Counted from the stretch's first letter, positions 37,517 to 46,778 are shown. The stretch is 64,000 nt of DNA from Paraglaciecola arctica BSs20135 (GCF_000314995.1 NZ_BAEO01000044.1:1-64000); one strand, 5' to 3'. Made by a program: numbers and translations. Notes: generated by a model not told the origin, from the letters alone.

Positions 37517-38744
37517 TCACAGTGTAAGCCAAATCGTATTTTTTAGCATAGATACAGAAATTGATAGTTTGCTTATTCAAACATTGACTCAGCATTTTTC
37601 TAATATTGTTGTGGTCGATAATCTTAAGGATGTATGCCGGCAATTGGTAAATAAGGCTGCTAAAATATTTTTGATGACTGGTGAAACTCTGCCTAATAGT
37701 TTAGCCAACTACTATCGTTCCTTAGATGCCGTTGCTGAATTTGACATTTGTGAACACAGAGTTGTAAGCCTTATCCCAAGGCAGGCAGAATCAGAGGCTT
37801 ACGATGCCTATAAAAATGGTGTGATTGATGACTATATGGTTGCAAGACCTGTATATGAATTACACCGAATTATCCTTATCTGTGAACATTTATTGATTGA
37901 ATTAGGTGTGGTAGTTAATCCTCATAAACAAGGGAAAAACTTTGTTAAACACTTAGAACAATATCCCCAAGATATGCAAGAATCATTAAAAAATGGTGCT
38001 GACCGTAAGGCTGATATGCGCTTAGCATTTGAGCGCAGCATCGTTGATATAGACAAAGCTTTAGATCGCGCCGCAGAGGATATTCAGAATAACCAGTCTG
38101 TTAAGCTTGATCTCGAAAAATTAAAACAAACCTTGTCATATATTCGTTCTGACGAAATTAGACCAGAGCTTATTCAACTCCAGAGCAAAGCGTTAGATCT
38201 TTTACAACAAACTATAGGGCTAAGTAGTTCTGAATCGCCAGATGTTGACAACTCTTTAGAAACCGGAGTGGCTCCGGAGAAACCGGATTCTTACCAGTTT
38301 AATCGCTTATACCAACAAGATATTGATCCCGATAGCGTCTTGAACGAGCGTAGCAAAGTGCCTTCTGTATTGGTGGTGGAAGACGACATTATTAGTTTAC
38401 AGCTAACCCTAAAATTACTTAACGCATATAACCTAAAGGTTGATACAGCTAATACTGGACGTAAAGCATTGGCAGCATTAACAGGGCAGCAATATAGTCT
38501 AGTACTGATGGATATAAACTTACCCGATACTAATGGTATATATATTGTTGATCAAACTTGTAATCAAGAAGGGTTAAACAAAGGAACACCAGTCATTATG
38601 TTATCAGGTAATAAAGACAAGGCAACGGTAGAGACTGCGCTAAAAAGAGGAGCTAAAGGTTACATTCTTAAACCACTCTATAAAGCATCTGTGGTTAAGT
38701 TATTTACAAAATATAAGTTACCGTTAAAAATTAAAGGAGCCTAA
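37506..38744 (+). CDS. Response regulator with C-terminal receiver
   Basis: 412 residues. The C-terminal third is a receiver with acid pocket SVLVVEDDI, Asp336 (LVLMDINLPDTNG) and Lys in YILKPLYK. The N-terminal part (about 1-135) has receiver-like alternation but no acceptor Asp, and the middle (about 150-235) is helical and charged. There is no DNA-binding or enzymatic output, so it may act as a phosphate sink or protein-interaction adaptor for the upstream hybrid kinase, whose 3' end it overlaps. The start is GTG. Confidence 0.85.
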   Translation: MKSDHSVSQIVFFSIDTEIDSLLIQTLTQHFSNIVVVDNLKDVCRQLVNKAAKIFLMTGETLPNSLANYYRSLDAVAEFDICEHRVVSLIPRQAESEAYDAYKNGVIDDYMVARPVYELHRIILICEHLLIELGVVVNPHKQGKNFVKHLEQYPQDMQESLKNGADRKADMRLAFERSIVDIDKALDRAAEDIQNNQSVKLDLEKLKQTLSYIRSDEIRPELIQLQSKALDLLQQTIGLSSSESPDVDNSLETGVAPEKPDSYQFNRLYQQDIDPDSVLNERSKVPSVLVVEDDIISLQLTLKLLNAYNLKVDTANTGRKALAALTGQQYSLVLMDINLPDTNGIYIVDQTCNQEGLNKGTPVIMLSGNKDKATVETALKRGAKGYILKPLYKASVVKLFTKYKLPLKIKGA

Positions 38745-38827
38745 GTGTTAGTTTCAGAGTCAAAACGTTTACTCATGATCTGGCTTTTAATATCAGCGCT
38801 GTGTTCAGTAAAGTTATAAAGGTATAA

Positions 38828-40279
38828 ATGAAAATATCCAATAAATTAATGATCATTGTGCTACTTACCGCTTTTGAAATCAGCCTCACTTTATGGTCGG
38901 TTTTTGAGATTGCAAAAGGTGCCACGTTTCATCAGCTTAATTTTCTTCACTTAAAATACAATGCTACATTTTCTGATGAAATACTTAGGCTTGAGAATGG
39001 TGAACTTTTGGATATCCCTTTACTGAAGAATAATATTAATAATATTAGGCAGCAGCCAGTTGAATGCCTACTACAAGTTAGCGCATTGAATAAAATGATT
39101 ATGCGGCAAATAGGTACCTTTCAGATTATAGAACTATGTGAAAAAGACATTAGAGACGCTGATAGAGCACTTGATTTGTTGAATCAATATACAAGTGGAC
39201 AATTGCACTACGCTAATCTCATATCTGAACTTAAAATGTGTTCCCAGACATTTAATGCAACTTCCATTTTGTTTGAAGAGCCAACTATTAAAACTGTAAC
39301 TTTTGTTATGCGTACAATGATCCCGTTAGTTATTTTTATTTCTTTATTTAACATTCTATTTATTACTTTTATGTCGCAAAATATTACTAGCTCTATAGAT
39401 GGGGTGATACAACTGCTTAGTAAAACAAACAGTAAAGAGGACTTAGAAACAGATATTAATAAAAATGTCTCTGGGGAATTAAAGACATTATTAGAGGTCG
39501 CCAAACAGCGTATAACCAATGAATTAATGGTGACTGAGGTTAATCAAAAGTTAGAAGCCCTAGTGGAACAACGAACGTTCAGCTTAACACGAGCAAATGA
39601 TGAGTTGGCGCAATTTGCCTACCGAGCATCCCACGACCTCAAAGCACCTTTAACATCCACTAAAATGCTAGCTCAATTTATCATCCAGGATATTAATGAA
39701 GGGCAGCTACAAAATGCGCTTGATGATGCTGAAAAAATTGTGAAACAAATGATAAAACTTGAACAACTTGTAATTGGAATTTTGGCTTTAACCGAAGCCG
39801 ATTCTATTGACCAAGGGGTAAAGGATATTGATTTTCAGGAAATATTGACAGAAGTTTGCGCCAGTACTAGTGACTTGTTAGCGGAAAATGACTGTATATT
39901 TGAACAAAAAATCACACTAACCCAACCTATGAAAGCCGAAAAAATCAGGTTGCTGCAGATTATTGAAAACTTAGTGACTAATGCTATTAAATATCATGAC
40001 CCAAACAAAGAACGAGCATTTGTTAAAACAACAGTATTGGAAAAACATAATTCTTATGTAGTTCAAGTCGAAGACAATGGTTTAGGTATCCCCGAAAATA
40101 GGCGTAGTGAAGTCTTTCAGATGTTTAAACGCTTTCACCCAAAAGTGAGTTTTGGTTCAGGATTAGGCATGGCGATTGTTAAAAAACACGTAGATTATAT
40201 GCAAGGTACTATTGATATGACGACATCGAATAAAGGTACTATTTTTACCATCTCATTCCCAAAGGGAAAGTCAGCATGA
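38828..40279 (+). CDS. Membrane sensor histidine kinase
   Basis: 483 residues. Two membrane helices (about 8-27 and 158-183) enclose a periplasmic sensor of about 130 residues with no recognised family. A cytoplasmic linker with coiled-coil character leads to HisKA with His269 (SHDLKAPL) and an ATPase domain (NLVTNAIKYHD, DNGLGIPENRR, GSGLGMAIVKKH), of the bacteriophytochrome/NtrY-like type with the sequence SHDLKAPL. AAGGTATAA precedes the ATG. It overlaps the next receiver gene by four bases. Confidence 0.93.
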   Translation: MKISNKLMIIVLLTAFEISLTLWSVFEIAKGATFHQLNFLHLKYNATFSDEILRLENGELLDIPLLKNNINNIRQQPVECLLQVSALNKMIMRQIGTFQIIELCEKDIRDADRALDLLNQYTSGQLHYANLISELKMCSQTFNATSILFEEPTIKTVTFVMRTMIPLVIFISLFNILFITFMSQNITSSIDGVIQLLSKTNSKEDLETDINKNVSGELKTLLEVAKQRITNELMVTEVNQKLEALVEQRTFSLTRANDELAQFAYRASHDLKAPLTSTKMLAQFIIQDINEGQLQNALDDAEKIVKQMIKLEQLVIGILALTEADSIDQGVKDIDFQEILTEVCASTSDLLAENDCIFEQKITLTQPMKAEKIRLLQIIENLVTNAIKYHDPNKERAFVKTTVLEKHNSYVVQVEDNGLGIPENRRSEVFQMFKRFHPKVSFGSGLGMAIVKKHVDYMQGTIDMTTSNKGTIFTISFPKGKSA

Positions 40280-40689
40280 AGCAAATCAGCGTACTTATTA
40301 TAGACGATAGTGAAATTGATCGTTACGTTCTTAAACGTCAGCTTAACGAGGTTGGTGTGGTGGATATCTTTGAAAGCGACGATGGCTCTTCTGCGTTAGA
40401 ATTTCTTGAAAACTATGAAGAAAATTGCAAGATATACAATAAAAAATTTCCACCAGTAGTGATATTTCTTGATATTAATATGCCAATAATTGGTGGTTTT
40501 GAGTTTTTAGATAAGTTTGCCGAATTGCGTAACAGACTGGCTTTAAAGTCATGTGTCATCATGATGTATTCATCTTCAGAGCGTGCAGAAGACAGAGAAA
40601 AAGCTTCTAGTTTTGATTTTGTTAAAGACTATATGACAAAAGGTGAAATTAATACTCAAGAGCTAAGGGCAAAAATTGAGGCATTATAG
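40276..40689 (+). CDS. Single-domain response regulator
   Basis: 137-residue stand-alone receiver: DDSEIDRYVLKRQL, phospho-acceptor Asp66 (IFLDINMPIIGGFEFL), Thr/Ser switch region MMYSSS and Lys in DYMTKGE. It resembles the Rcp1/CheY-like regulators that pair with SHDLKAPL kinases. The ATG sits in an ATGA overlap with the kinase upstream, so they form a translationally coupled pair. Confidence 0.93.
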   Translation: MKQISVLIIDDSEIDRYVLKRQLNEVGVVDIFESDDGSSALEFLENYEENCKIYNKKFPPVVIFLDINMPIIGGFEFLDKFAELRNRLALKSCVIMMYSSSERAEDREKASSFDFVKDYMTKGEINTQELRAKIEAL

Positions 40690-40862
40690 GCTCTAAATTC
40701 AACCTTTACCCACTTAGTACTTTAGTCTAAGTAAGGCTATATTTAGTAGTAAATACTTGCCTGTAATGCTTAACTAAGTTTGAGTTTTTTGTTTTTATAA
40801 TTTGCATATGTTTTCTCATTAAAGTTTGGCTTCAAACACATACAATCATAAGGAGATGTATC

Positions 40863-41618
40863 ATTAGTCAATCTACTCCCCACGAAAACAAGCCATCTTC
40901 AGTCTTGGAAGTAGAGTGTCTTCGTGCAGAGCTTCGCAAGGCCAAAGAAGACTTAAATGAGTTTATTTATCTAGCTTCACACGATATCAAAGCCCCTCTT
41001 AACGCCATTGATAATTTAGCCAACTGGCTAGCTGAAGATTTAGGTTCACAAGTTAGTGAAGAAAGTCTGATGCATTTGACTATGCTCAAAAGCCGCGCTA
41101 AACGGGTTAAGTTACTCGTCAGTGATTTATTGCTTTATTCACAAATAGGTAATGAAACTGAAGAATATGAGCTTATAGATTTTAATCAAACTGTAATGAT
41201 CTGCGCCGCTCAAGCAAACGCGAATAAATTCCAACTGGATATTGACGGTTGTGATCTAAGACTACCAAAACAAAGTTTAATATCAGTGCTTAATCAATTG
41301 ATATCTAACGCAGTCAAACACCACATCACCGATAGTGGAAAAATTAGCGTCACTTGCAAAAAATTATTACACGCCTATCAAATCGAAGTGACTGACGATG
41401 GTCCAGGTATTAACCCTAGGGATCATGAAAAAGTATTTAAAAAATTCCAAACGTTAAAATCCAGAGATGAAGTTGAAGGTAGCGGAATGGGGTTAGCGTT
41501 AGTGGAAAAGACACTCAGTATTTATGGAGCAAAGGTAAGCTTAGAATCAGATGGGCAATCTGGCTCAACTTTTATTATTGAGTGGCCGTTTGGCCCCGAG
41601 CTAGAGACGGTTGAGTGA
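40863..41618 (+). CDS. Soluble sensor histidine kinase, probable ATT start
   Basis: Short cytoplasmic kinase: coiled-coil N terminus (ECLRAELRKAKEDLNEF), HisKA with SHDIKAPLNAI (His40 in this numbering), and an ATPase domain (QLISNAVKHH, DDGPGINPRD, GSGMGLALVEKTL). No sensor domain is visible. The strongest ribosome site in the area, AAGGAG at 40850-40855, is followed after exactly seven bases by an in-frame ATT at 40863, giving 251 residues. The only conventional choice is TTG at 40905 with no ribosome site. An ATG at 40856 stops after three codons. It overlaps the following gene by four bases. Confidence 0.8.
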   Translation: MSQSTPHENKPSSVLEVECLRAELRKAKEDLNEFIYLASHDIKAPLNAIDNLANWLAEDLGSQVSEESLMHLTMLKSRAKRVKLLVSDLLLYSQIGNETEEYELIDFNQTVMICAAQANANKFQLDIDGCDLRLPKQSLISVLNQLISNAVKHHITDSGKISVTCKKLLHAYQIEVTDDGPGINPRDHEKVFKKFQTLKSRDEVEGSGMGLALVEKTLSIYGAKVSLESDGQSGSTFIIEWPFGPELETVE

Positions 41619-43315
41619 AAATATTAATTGTAGATGATGATGCAGTAGATAGAGAGGCGTTGAAACGGGCGCTTCGTGGCAATGCTAATGTTAGACAATT
41701 AACTGAGTCGAAGTCCTTTGAAGAAGGATTAGAAGCGGTGAATAAAAATCATTATGACGTATTAGTGATTGATTATTATTTACCGGATAAAAATGGCATA
41801 GAGTTAGTCATTGAACTTCGCAGTAAACCTAACCTTGGTAACACCGCTATCGTTATGGTCAGTAATTCAGATGATGAAAGTTTAGCCCTTGAGTGTTTAC
41901 AAGTTGGTGCCCAAGATTTCATTACAAAAAGTGATATTACTGCTGACAAGTTAATGCGAGCGTTTATACAAGCGCAAAAACGCTTTGAACTTGAAAAAAA
42001 GCTACATGAGAGTTTTTGCCAAGTACGCGAACTTGCTGAAACGGATTCATTGACTGGATTGGCAAATCGATATCACTTTGAAGAGGCACTTAAGGTATCA
42101 ATAACTAACAATTTACGCTCTCAAAATATTATTGCGTTGTTATTATTAGATCTCGATCATTTTAAAAAAATCAACGATACCTATGGACACGAAACTGGCG
42201 ATAAGCTGCTGCAAAATGTAGCCAGTCGAATTACTCAATGTTTACGTGGAAACGAGTTGTTCGCTCGCCTTGGTGGAGATGAATTTTCCATTCTAATCAC
42301 AGGGTTAAAAAAAACTAATGACGCCACCGCAGTTGCCAGGCGTATAATTGAAAGCCTTAAAACGCCAATTGAAATCAACGGATATAGCCTGCAATGTGGT
42401 GTAAGTATAGGTATTTCGCTTCACCCACATAATGCCGATTCAGCTGAAGCATTAACAAAGTATGCTGATATCGCTATGTATCGTGCAAAGAAAAAAGGTC
42501 GTAATCAATTGTGCTTTTTTGAAGCGGCGATGCAAGAACAGTTTTCACGAAATTATTTGATAGAAACAGAATTAAAAGGGGCAGTGACGCGGCAAGACTT
42601 TCAGTTGCATTATCAACCTGTTTTAGATGCCATCAGTAGTAAAATTGTGGGTGTAGAAGCACTGATCCGATGGCCTAATTGCTCAGTAAAATGTTTCCCT
42701 GATGAATTTATCCCAATCGCTGAACAATCTGGCGAAATAAATGAAATTGGTGAATGGGTGTTAGATTCTGCAATAAGCCAATTATCTGCATGGCATCAAA
42801 ATTTTGGCTGTACACTCACTATGGCGGTCAACATATCAGCAGTTCAGTTGGGTAGCGCTGCGCTCGTGAGCGTAATTGAGTCTCTTTTGGCTAAATATCA
42901 CGTTGCTGCCGAGTTTTTAGTGTTAGAACTCACCGAAACAGCCCTTCTAAATCAAGATGAAAACAATAATAAGCATATTACTCTACTCTGTGAATTAGGT
43001 TGTAAATTGGCTTTGGATGACTTTGGAACAGGGTTCTCTTCGTTATCCCATTTAGTTAATTACCCCATCAATATTGTTAAATTAGATAAGTCACTTTTGC
43101 CTGTAGCAGATACAGATATTAGGCATATGAAAATAGTGAAAGGTATCGCAGCAATGGTTAATATTATTGATCTGCATATTGTTGCTGAGGGAGTCGAAAC
43201 TGAATTTCAGAGGGATTTATGCAACAAGTTAAAAGTTAACGAGCTACAAGGTTACTTTTTTGATAAGCCAATGTCCGGTGCCGATATTGAGCAACGATGG
43301 CTTAATCGTGGTTGA
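41615..43315 (+). CDS. Response regulator with GGDEF and EAL domains
   Basis: 566 residues: receiver with Asp53 (LVIDYYLPDKNG), GGDEF domain (GGDEF at 220-224, DLDHFKKINDTYGHETGD) and EAL domain (EAL at 348-350, ALDDFGTGFSSL, AEGVET). Both catalytic signatures are intact, so it could make or break c-di-GMP; the RxxD inhibitory site is replaced by RGNE. The GTG start overlaps the upstream kinase by four bases, making that kinase its likely partner. It is the only gene of the six with a known output and is thus the probable end point of the cluster. Confidence 0.95.
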   Translation: MKILIVDDDAVDREALKRALRGNANVRQLTESKSFEEGLEAVNKNHYDVLVIDYYLPDKNGIELVIELRSKPNLGNTAIVMVSNSDDESLALECLQVGAQDFITKSDITADKLMRAFIQAQKRFELEKKLHESFCQVRELAETDSLTGLANRYHFEEALKVSITNNLRSQNIIALLLLDLDHFKKINDTYGHETGDKLLQNVASRITQCLRGNELFARLGGDEFSILITGLKKTNDATAVARRIIESLKTPIEINGYSLQCGVSIGISLHPHNADSAEALTKYADIAMYRAKKKGRNQLCFFEAAMQEQFSRNYLIETELKGAVTRQDFQLHYQPVLDAISSKIVGVEALIRWPNCSVKCFPDEFIPIAEQSGEINEIGEWVLDSAISQLSAWHQNFGCTLTMAVNISAVQLGSAALVSVIESLLAKYHVAAEFLVLELTETALLNQDENNNKHITLLCELGCKLALDDFGTGFSSLSHLVNYPINIVKLDKSLLPVADTDIRHMKIVKGIAAMVNIIDLHIVAEGVETEFQRDLCNKLKVNELQGYFFDKPMSGADIEQRWLNRG

Positions 43316-43395
43316 AGGAGCTCAGTTTGATTAGATTCTAGTTGCTTACATTTGCAGATATATCAATTACTTATCCATCTTCAAGTTTATGTTTT

Positions 43396-44178
43396 TTATT
43401 TCATGGCCCGCCCCAAATGATAAAAATAACCCAGTAGATTTGTAGAAATTGTAGCTCTGAGTTCCTCTTCAGGGTAGATCCCCATCTTAGCTTCTGGGCT
43501 TTGTTTTGTACCTTGTACCAAAAATGCATTCTTAATAAAGTGGTCTTGAATACATGCCTCAAAGGCTCGTGCTACCAGCTCTTGCGGTCGAGCGTAATAA
43601 AATATTTTTAACAATTTGTCTGCTTGAGCGCTGCGATTGACATACTTATTAGGTTGGCTTTTATCAGTGGCTAAAAATATTGATTCGAAACACAGACTCA
43701 GTTTTTCATTTAGCTGATGTGATATTTGTGGTTCGTCTTGTAGCCAACACTGGGAAGCAAATTGTTCATGGGATGTTGCCACAAATAACTTGTCACAAAC
43801 ATAGTGGTCAAAAGCATGAAACCATTCGTGGGCAAGTGCACCTCCCCCAGCATTTTTGGCCAGCGCTAGCTTTTTGGTATGTGACTCATAGTGAGCACTG
43901 CTATGCTTTCGTCCACCGCTGCCAAAAGCTAAAGACAAACTACCGTTAAGGGAAATAACGGCCTCTGGCACTTGTAGAATATCCATTAAATCGCACAATG
44001 CATCAAAAAATAAATTGGCCGCAATTTGCTGCTCAACGACCGTGACCCATTTACCTATAGTGACTGTACGAAAACCAAAAATTTTAACTATATCTTGGAA
44101 ACTAACATCGGCACCATCTCGATGAGAGGGGCCGTTTCGATAGTAGGGTTGATGAATACGGGAGTCAGGTGTTTGCAA
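43396..44178 (-). CDS. LPD1-domain protein with metallopeptidase-like HEWFH motif (CLCA_X type)
   Basis: 260 residues. The central region matches the LPD1 domain pattern: FGFRTVTIGKWV, LNGSLSLAFGSGG, AHYESHTKKLALAKNAGGGA and then LAHEWFHAFDHY, an HExxH-like metal site written HEWFH. Function unknown; LPD1 domains are common in large polyvalent phage and plasmid proteins, and free-standing copies are seen in marine gammaproteobacteria (annotated CLCA_X from memory). The start is TTG at 44178, eight bases after the fldB stop. A decayed copy of its 3' end lies at 34659-34757. Confidence 0.75.
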   Translation of the reverse strand: MQTPDSRIHQPYYRNGPSHRDGADVSFQDIVKIFGFRTVTIGKWVTVVEQQIAANLFFDALCDLMDILQVPEAVISLNGSLSLAFGSGGRKHSSAHYESHTKKLALAKNAGGGALAHEWFHAFDHYVCDKLFVATSHEQFASQCWLQDEPQISHQLNEKLSLCFESIFLATDKSQPNKYVNRSAQADKLLKIFYYARPQELVARAFEACIQDHFIKNAFLVQGTKQSPEAKMGIYPEEELRATISTNLLGYFYHLGRAMK

Positions 44179-44186
44179 AGTGACGG

Positions 44187-44729
44187 CTATAAGGAGTTTA
44201 TTTCAGTAATTAACTGATCACACCAATTGTCGATCCGTTCATCGCTTAAGTCATATTGGTTTTCATCATCTAGGCATAAACCAACAAAAAAACTTTTGTC
44301 TTCAGTGAGGGCTTTTGAGGCGATGAAGTCATATCCTTGGTTAGGCCAGTAACCAACAATATCGCAATTTAAGAGCAGTAACTCGTCGTGCAACATGCCA
44401 ACTGCATCTTGAAACCACTCCGCATAACCTAGCTGATCACCTAAACCAAAAATGGCGACTGTTTTGTCGGCTAAGTTTAGGCCTGCTATATCTTCCCAAG
44501 TTGATTCCCAATCTTCCTGTAATTCGCCAAAATCCCAAGTGGAAATACCAAAAATAAGGATATCGAACTGTTCAGTTTTTGATAATGCACTGTCCTTAAT
44601 ATTAAATAATTCAACACAGGCATGGCCCACTAAGTGGTGAAATCTAGCTTGTATTTTTTCGGCGGCCATTTCGGTGTAACAGGTGGTTGAACCATAAAAC
44701 AGGCCAATTTTTAATTTGTTATTATTCAT
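44187..44729 (-). CDS. fldB: Flavodoxin FldB
   Basis: 180-residue FMN electron carrier. The phosphate-binding loop GLFYGSTTCYTEMAAEKI and the aromatic FMN contacts STWDFGELQEDWE and GLGDQLGYAEWF match long-chain flavodoxins. YDLSDERIDNWC near the C terminus resembles E. coli FldB more than FldA. It is the first gene of a two-gene unit with the LPD1-type protein. E. coli fldB is beside xerD; xerD is not in this window. Confidence 0.92.
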   Translation of the reverse strand: MNNNKLKIGLFYGSTTCYTEMAAEKIQARFHHLVGHACVELFNIKDSALSKTEQFDILIFGISTWDFGELQEDWESTWEDIAGLNLADKTVAIFGLGDQLGYAEWFQDAVGMLHDELLLLNCDIVGYWPNQGYDFIASKALTEDKSFFVGLCLDDENQYDLSDERIDNWCDQLITEINSL

Positions 44730-44773
44730 GAACTCCTATTTGCAATATTGGTAACAGAGAAAAGTCATTGAGG

Positions 44774-45181
44774 CTATTCACAACTAGTAGCTGCATAATA
44801 AGTGACTGATTGTATTAGATCTTGTTGCATTTGATAGATAGACAATGCACATTGAGAGCGTTCCCCATCATTCGAGAATGCCTCTTCTATAACGGCAACA
44901 GTGTCACCAAGAGTTAAGGAACGTTTAATCAGTGAACGTGCATGAGTTTGCTGCTTGAAATGCTCAACCATAGCGGCTCGCAGTGCGTCCTTACCCTCTG
45001 TTTCGAGCAACAATTTGTCATTAATGTTATATAACCATTTTACTTGTTCACTTGTTTTTTCGAGCATTTTTTCGATATCATGTTGGTTGTAAGCATCAAT
45101 AAATAGTTCTACTTGTTTAGTTGGTGTAGCAGTGACACAAACTGCCCAACTTAATAACACTATCAACCATGTTACTTTCAT
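44774..45181 (-). CDS. Exported NTF2-like (SnoaL fold) protein
   Basis: The start is placed at the ATG at 45181, which has TAGGAAC upstream, giving 135 residues with a signal peptide (VTWLIVLLSWAVCVTA). The mature domain, starting QVELFIDAYNQHDIEKML and with FKQQTHARSLIKRSL, has the NTF2/SnoaL cone-fold pattern with a ligand pocket but no assignable substrate. The frame opens ten codons earlier. Two Cys residues near the end could form a disulfide. Confidence 0.75.
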   Translation of the reverse strand: MKVTWLIVLLSWAVCVTATPTKQVELFIDAYNQHDIEKMLEKTSEQVKWLYNINDKLLLETEGKDALRAAMVEHFKQQTHARSLIKRSLTLGDTVAVIEEAFSNDGERSQCALSIYQMQQDLIQSVTYYAATSCE

Positions 45182-45427
45182 AAAGTTCCTATAATCCATA
45201 AATAAGCGCATATAAATAACGGCATTATACCAATAAAATATTGTAGCGTGGCTTTGTCTGTTTGTTCAGTATATTTAATTAGCAGTTGTTTCTAAGTGAC
45301 TTATAGTAGTGAATTGTAGTGAGAACAAATAATGACCAAATGGTTAAGTTTTTATTTCTTCGTGATTTTGAGTAGGGTAGACTAATTTTTTTAATCAATG
45401 ATTTATAACAGTGAGATTTGACCGTAT

Positions 45428-46567
45428 ATGAGAGCGTATGTGGGTTTTATCATAGGGATTGGCAGTTTATTAGTTAGCTGTGGAAAAAACCCTGAATCGG
45501 CACAAGTCGATCAAAAAATGCAAGCCGATCAAAAAATACAAGTCAATGGTCATTGGATCATGGAACAAGATGGGCAAGTTATGCTTAACCCACAGACTTC
45601 AGGTTTAGTTAAATGGCGTGATGGCTTGCTGACTGTGAGCGATCGTAGTGCTCATTCTTCACAACGTCTGCGCCTCAGAGCTATATCTAAAGAAAATACC
45701 TTGTTAAGTGGTCCTGATTTGCCAATGATTTTATCTGAACAATTGCAATCAAGCTGCTTTGCCGCATACATCAGTGATAACCCTGATCTAGAAGCTTTGG
45801 CTGTTGATCCTGATGACGACAGAGTGTTTTATGTGGTGACTGAAGATGGATCATATGCCGAGCCTATGCCAGAGGTTTGCCAACAAAAACTCCATAACTC
45901 AGGCTCAACAAATTACCCAACATTGCTCATCAGACTTGAGATGCAAGCAAACAATACCGCATTAATGACCCATGTTCGCCCTATCCAGTTTACTGCTGAA
46001 ATGCAGATTGGCGATTTCCCAAATGATGGCGTTGAAGGTCTCGCTTTTGGACAGGCCCGTACTTTGTATCTAGGTATTGAAAAAGATAGTACTAAACAAG
46101 CTAGGGTGTTTTCTTTGCAAATGCACAGTGAATTTTGGCAATCAGATGAATTTGCAGTTGTGACAGCATTTGATTTGAAGTTACCTATTTTTGATAGTGG
46201 TAATCATCCTATTAACGGCATGGATTATTATCAAACGCCTGATGGTCGAGAGTTCTTATTAGCGGCTGCTAGAAACGATGAAACCTTATGGGTGGTGGAT
46301 TTATCTGGCAAAAAAGAAACAGTCATTTTACCCATGAAGTTTTTTGCTGAGACCAAAGCTGGTAGCGAAGAATGTGAAGACTACGAAGCCATGAACAATG
46401 CCTCTATAGAAGGCGTGGCAGTAGTAGATAACACCTTATGGTTAATTAACGACCCTTGGAAGGCCGTGTATTTAAATAACGTTAAGTGTGAGAAAAATCG
46501 CCAACATTACGAAATATTTGCTCCACTGTTGTTTAGTGTGCCCATACAGGCAAGTTGGTTCGACTAG
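45428..46567 (+). CDS. Lipoprotein, beta-propeller-like (esterase-like phytase type)
   Basis: 379 residues with a lipobox LVSC (Cys18). The N-terminal linker carries a short internal duplication (DQKMQADQKIQ). The remaining domain has repeating beta-strands with phrases such as PDLEALAVDPDDDRVFYVVTED, GVEGLAFGQARTLYLGIEKD and ASIEGVAVVDNTLWLINDPW, resembling the esterase-like phytase or SdiA-regulated propeller families. Function unknown. A hairpin terminator follows. Confidence 0.7.
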   Translation: MRAYVGFIIGIGSLLVSCGKNPESAQVDQKMQADQKIQVNGHWIMEQDGQVMLNPQTSGLVKWRDGLLTVSDRSAHSSQRLRLRAISKENTLLSGPDLPMILSEQLQSSCFAAYISDNPDLEALAVDPDDDRVFYVVTEDGSYAEPMPEVCQQKLHNSGSTNYPTLLIRLEMQANNTALMTHVRPIQFTAEMQIGDFPNDGVEGLAFGQARTLYLGIEKDSTKQARVFSLQMHSEFWQSDEFAVVTAFDLKLPIFDSGNHPINGMDYYQTPDGREFLLAAARNDETLWVVDLSGKKETVILPMKFFAETKAGSEECEDYEAMNNASIEGVAVVDNTLWLINDPWKAVYLNNVKCEKNRQHYEIFAPLLFSVPIQASWFD

Positions 46568-46584
46568 TTTGGATCAATATTAGT

Positions 46585-46613
46585 AATAAGAGCAGAGCAA
46601 ACCTGCTCTTATT
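46585..46613 (+). terminator. Hairpin after lipoprotein gene
   Basis: Perfect 11-bp stem AATAAGAGCAG/CTGCTCTTATT with a 7-base loop, 18 bases after the lipoprotein stop. The 3' tail is only partly T-rich (TCATATC), so it may be a weak terminator or 3'-end stabiliser. Confidence 0.7.
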
Positions 46614-46778
46614 TCATATCTCCAACTGCAGACGCTTTGTTATTTTAACCATGCTTAGATACACCAGCCCCCCGCCTCTTTAAATCGCCGTTTTCCAAAT
46701 TAGACACACTAAGAAATTGGTATTGTTGTCTGCCGTCTATAATTCAAGACATAAAAATACCAAGTTTTTTAAAAATAG

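Noticed and set aside
34659..43470. Flanking direct repeats as integrase attachment sites
   Set aside because: The two copies diverge by about 13 percent at protein-coding-like positions and no integrase or transposase lies between, so gene duplication and decay fit better than att sites.
45332..45385. 17-codon open frame before the lipoprotein gene (starts MTKWLSFYFF)
   Set aside because: Too short to support, with only a weak GAGAAC upstream and no leader-peptide features such as codon runs or an attenuator.
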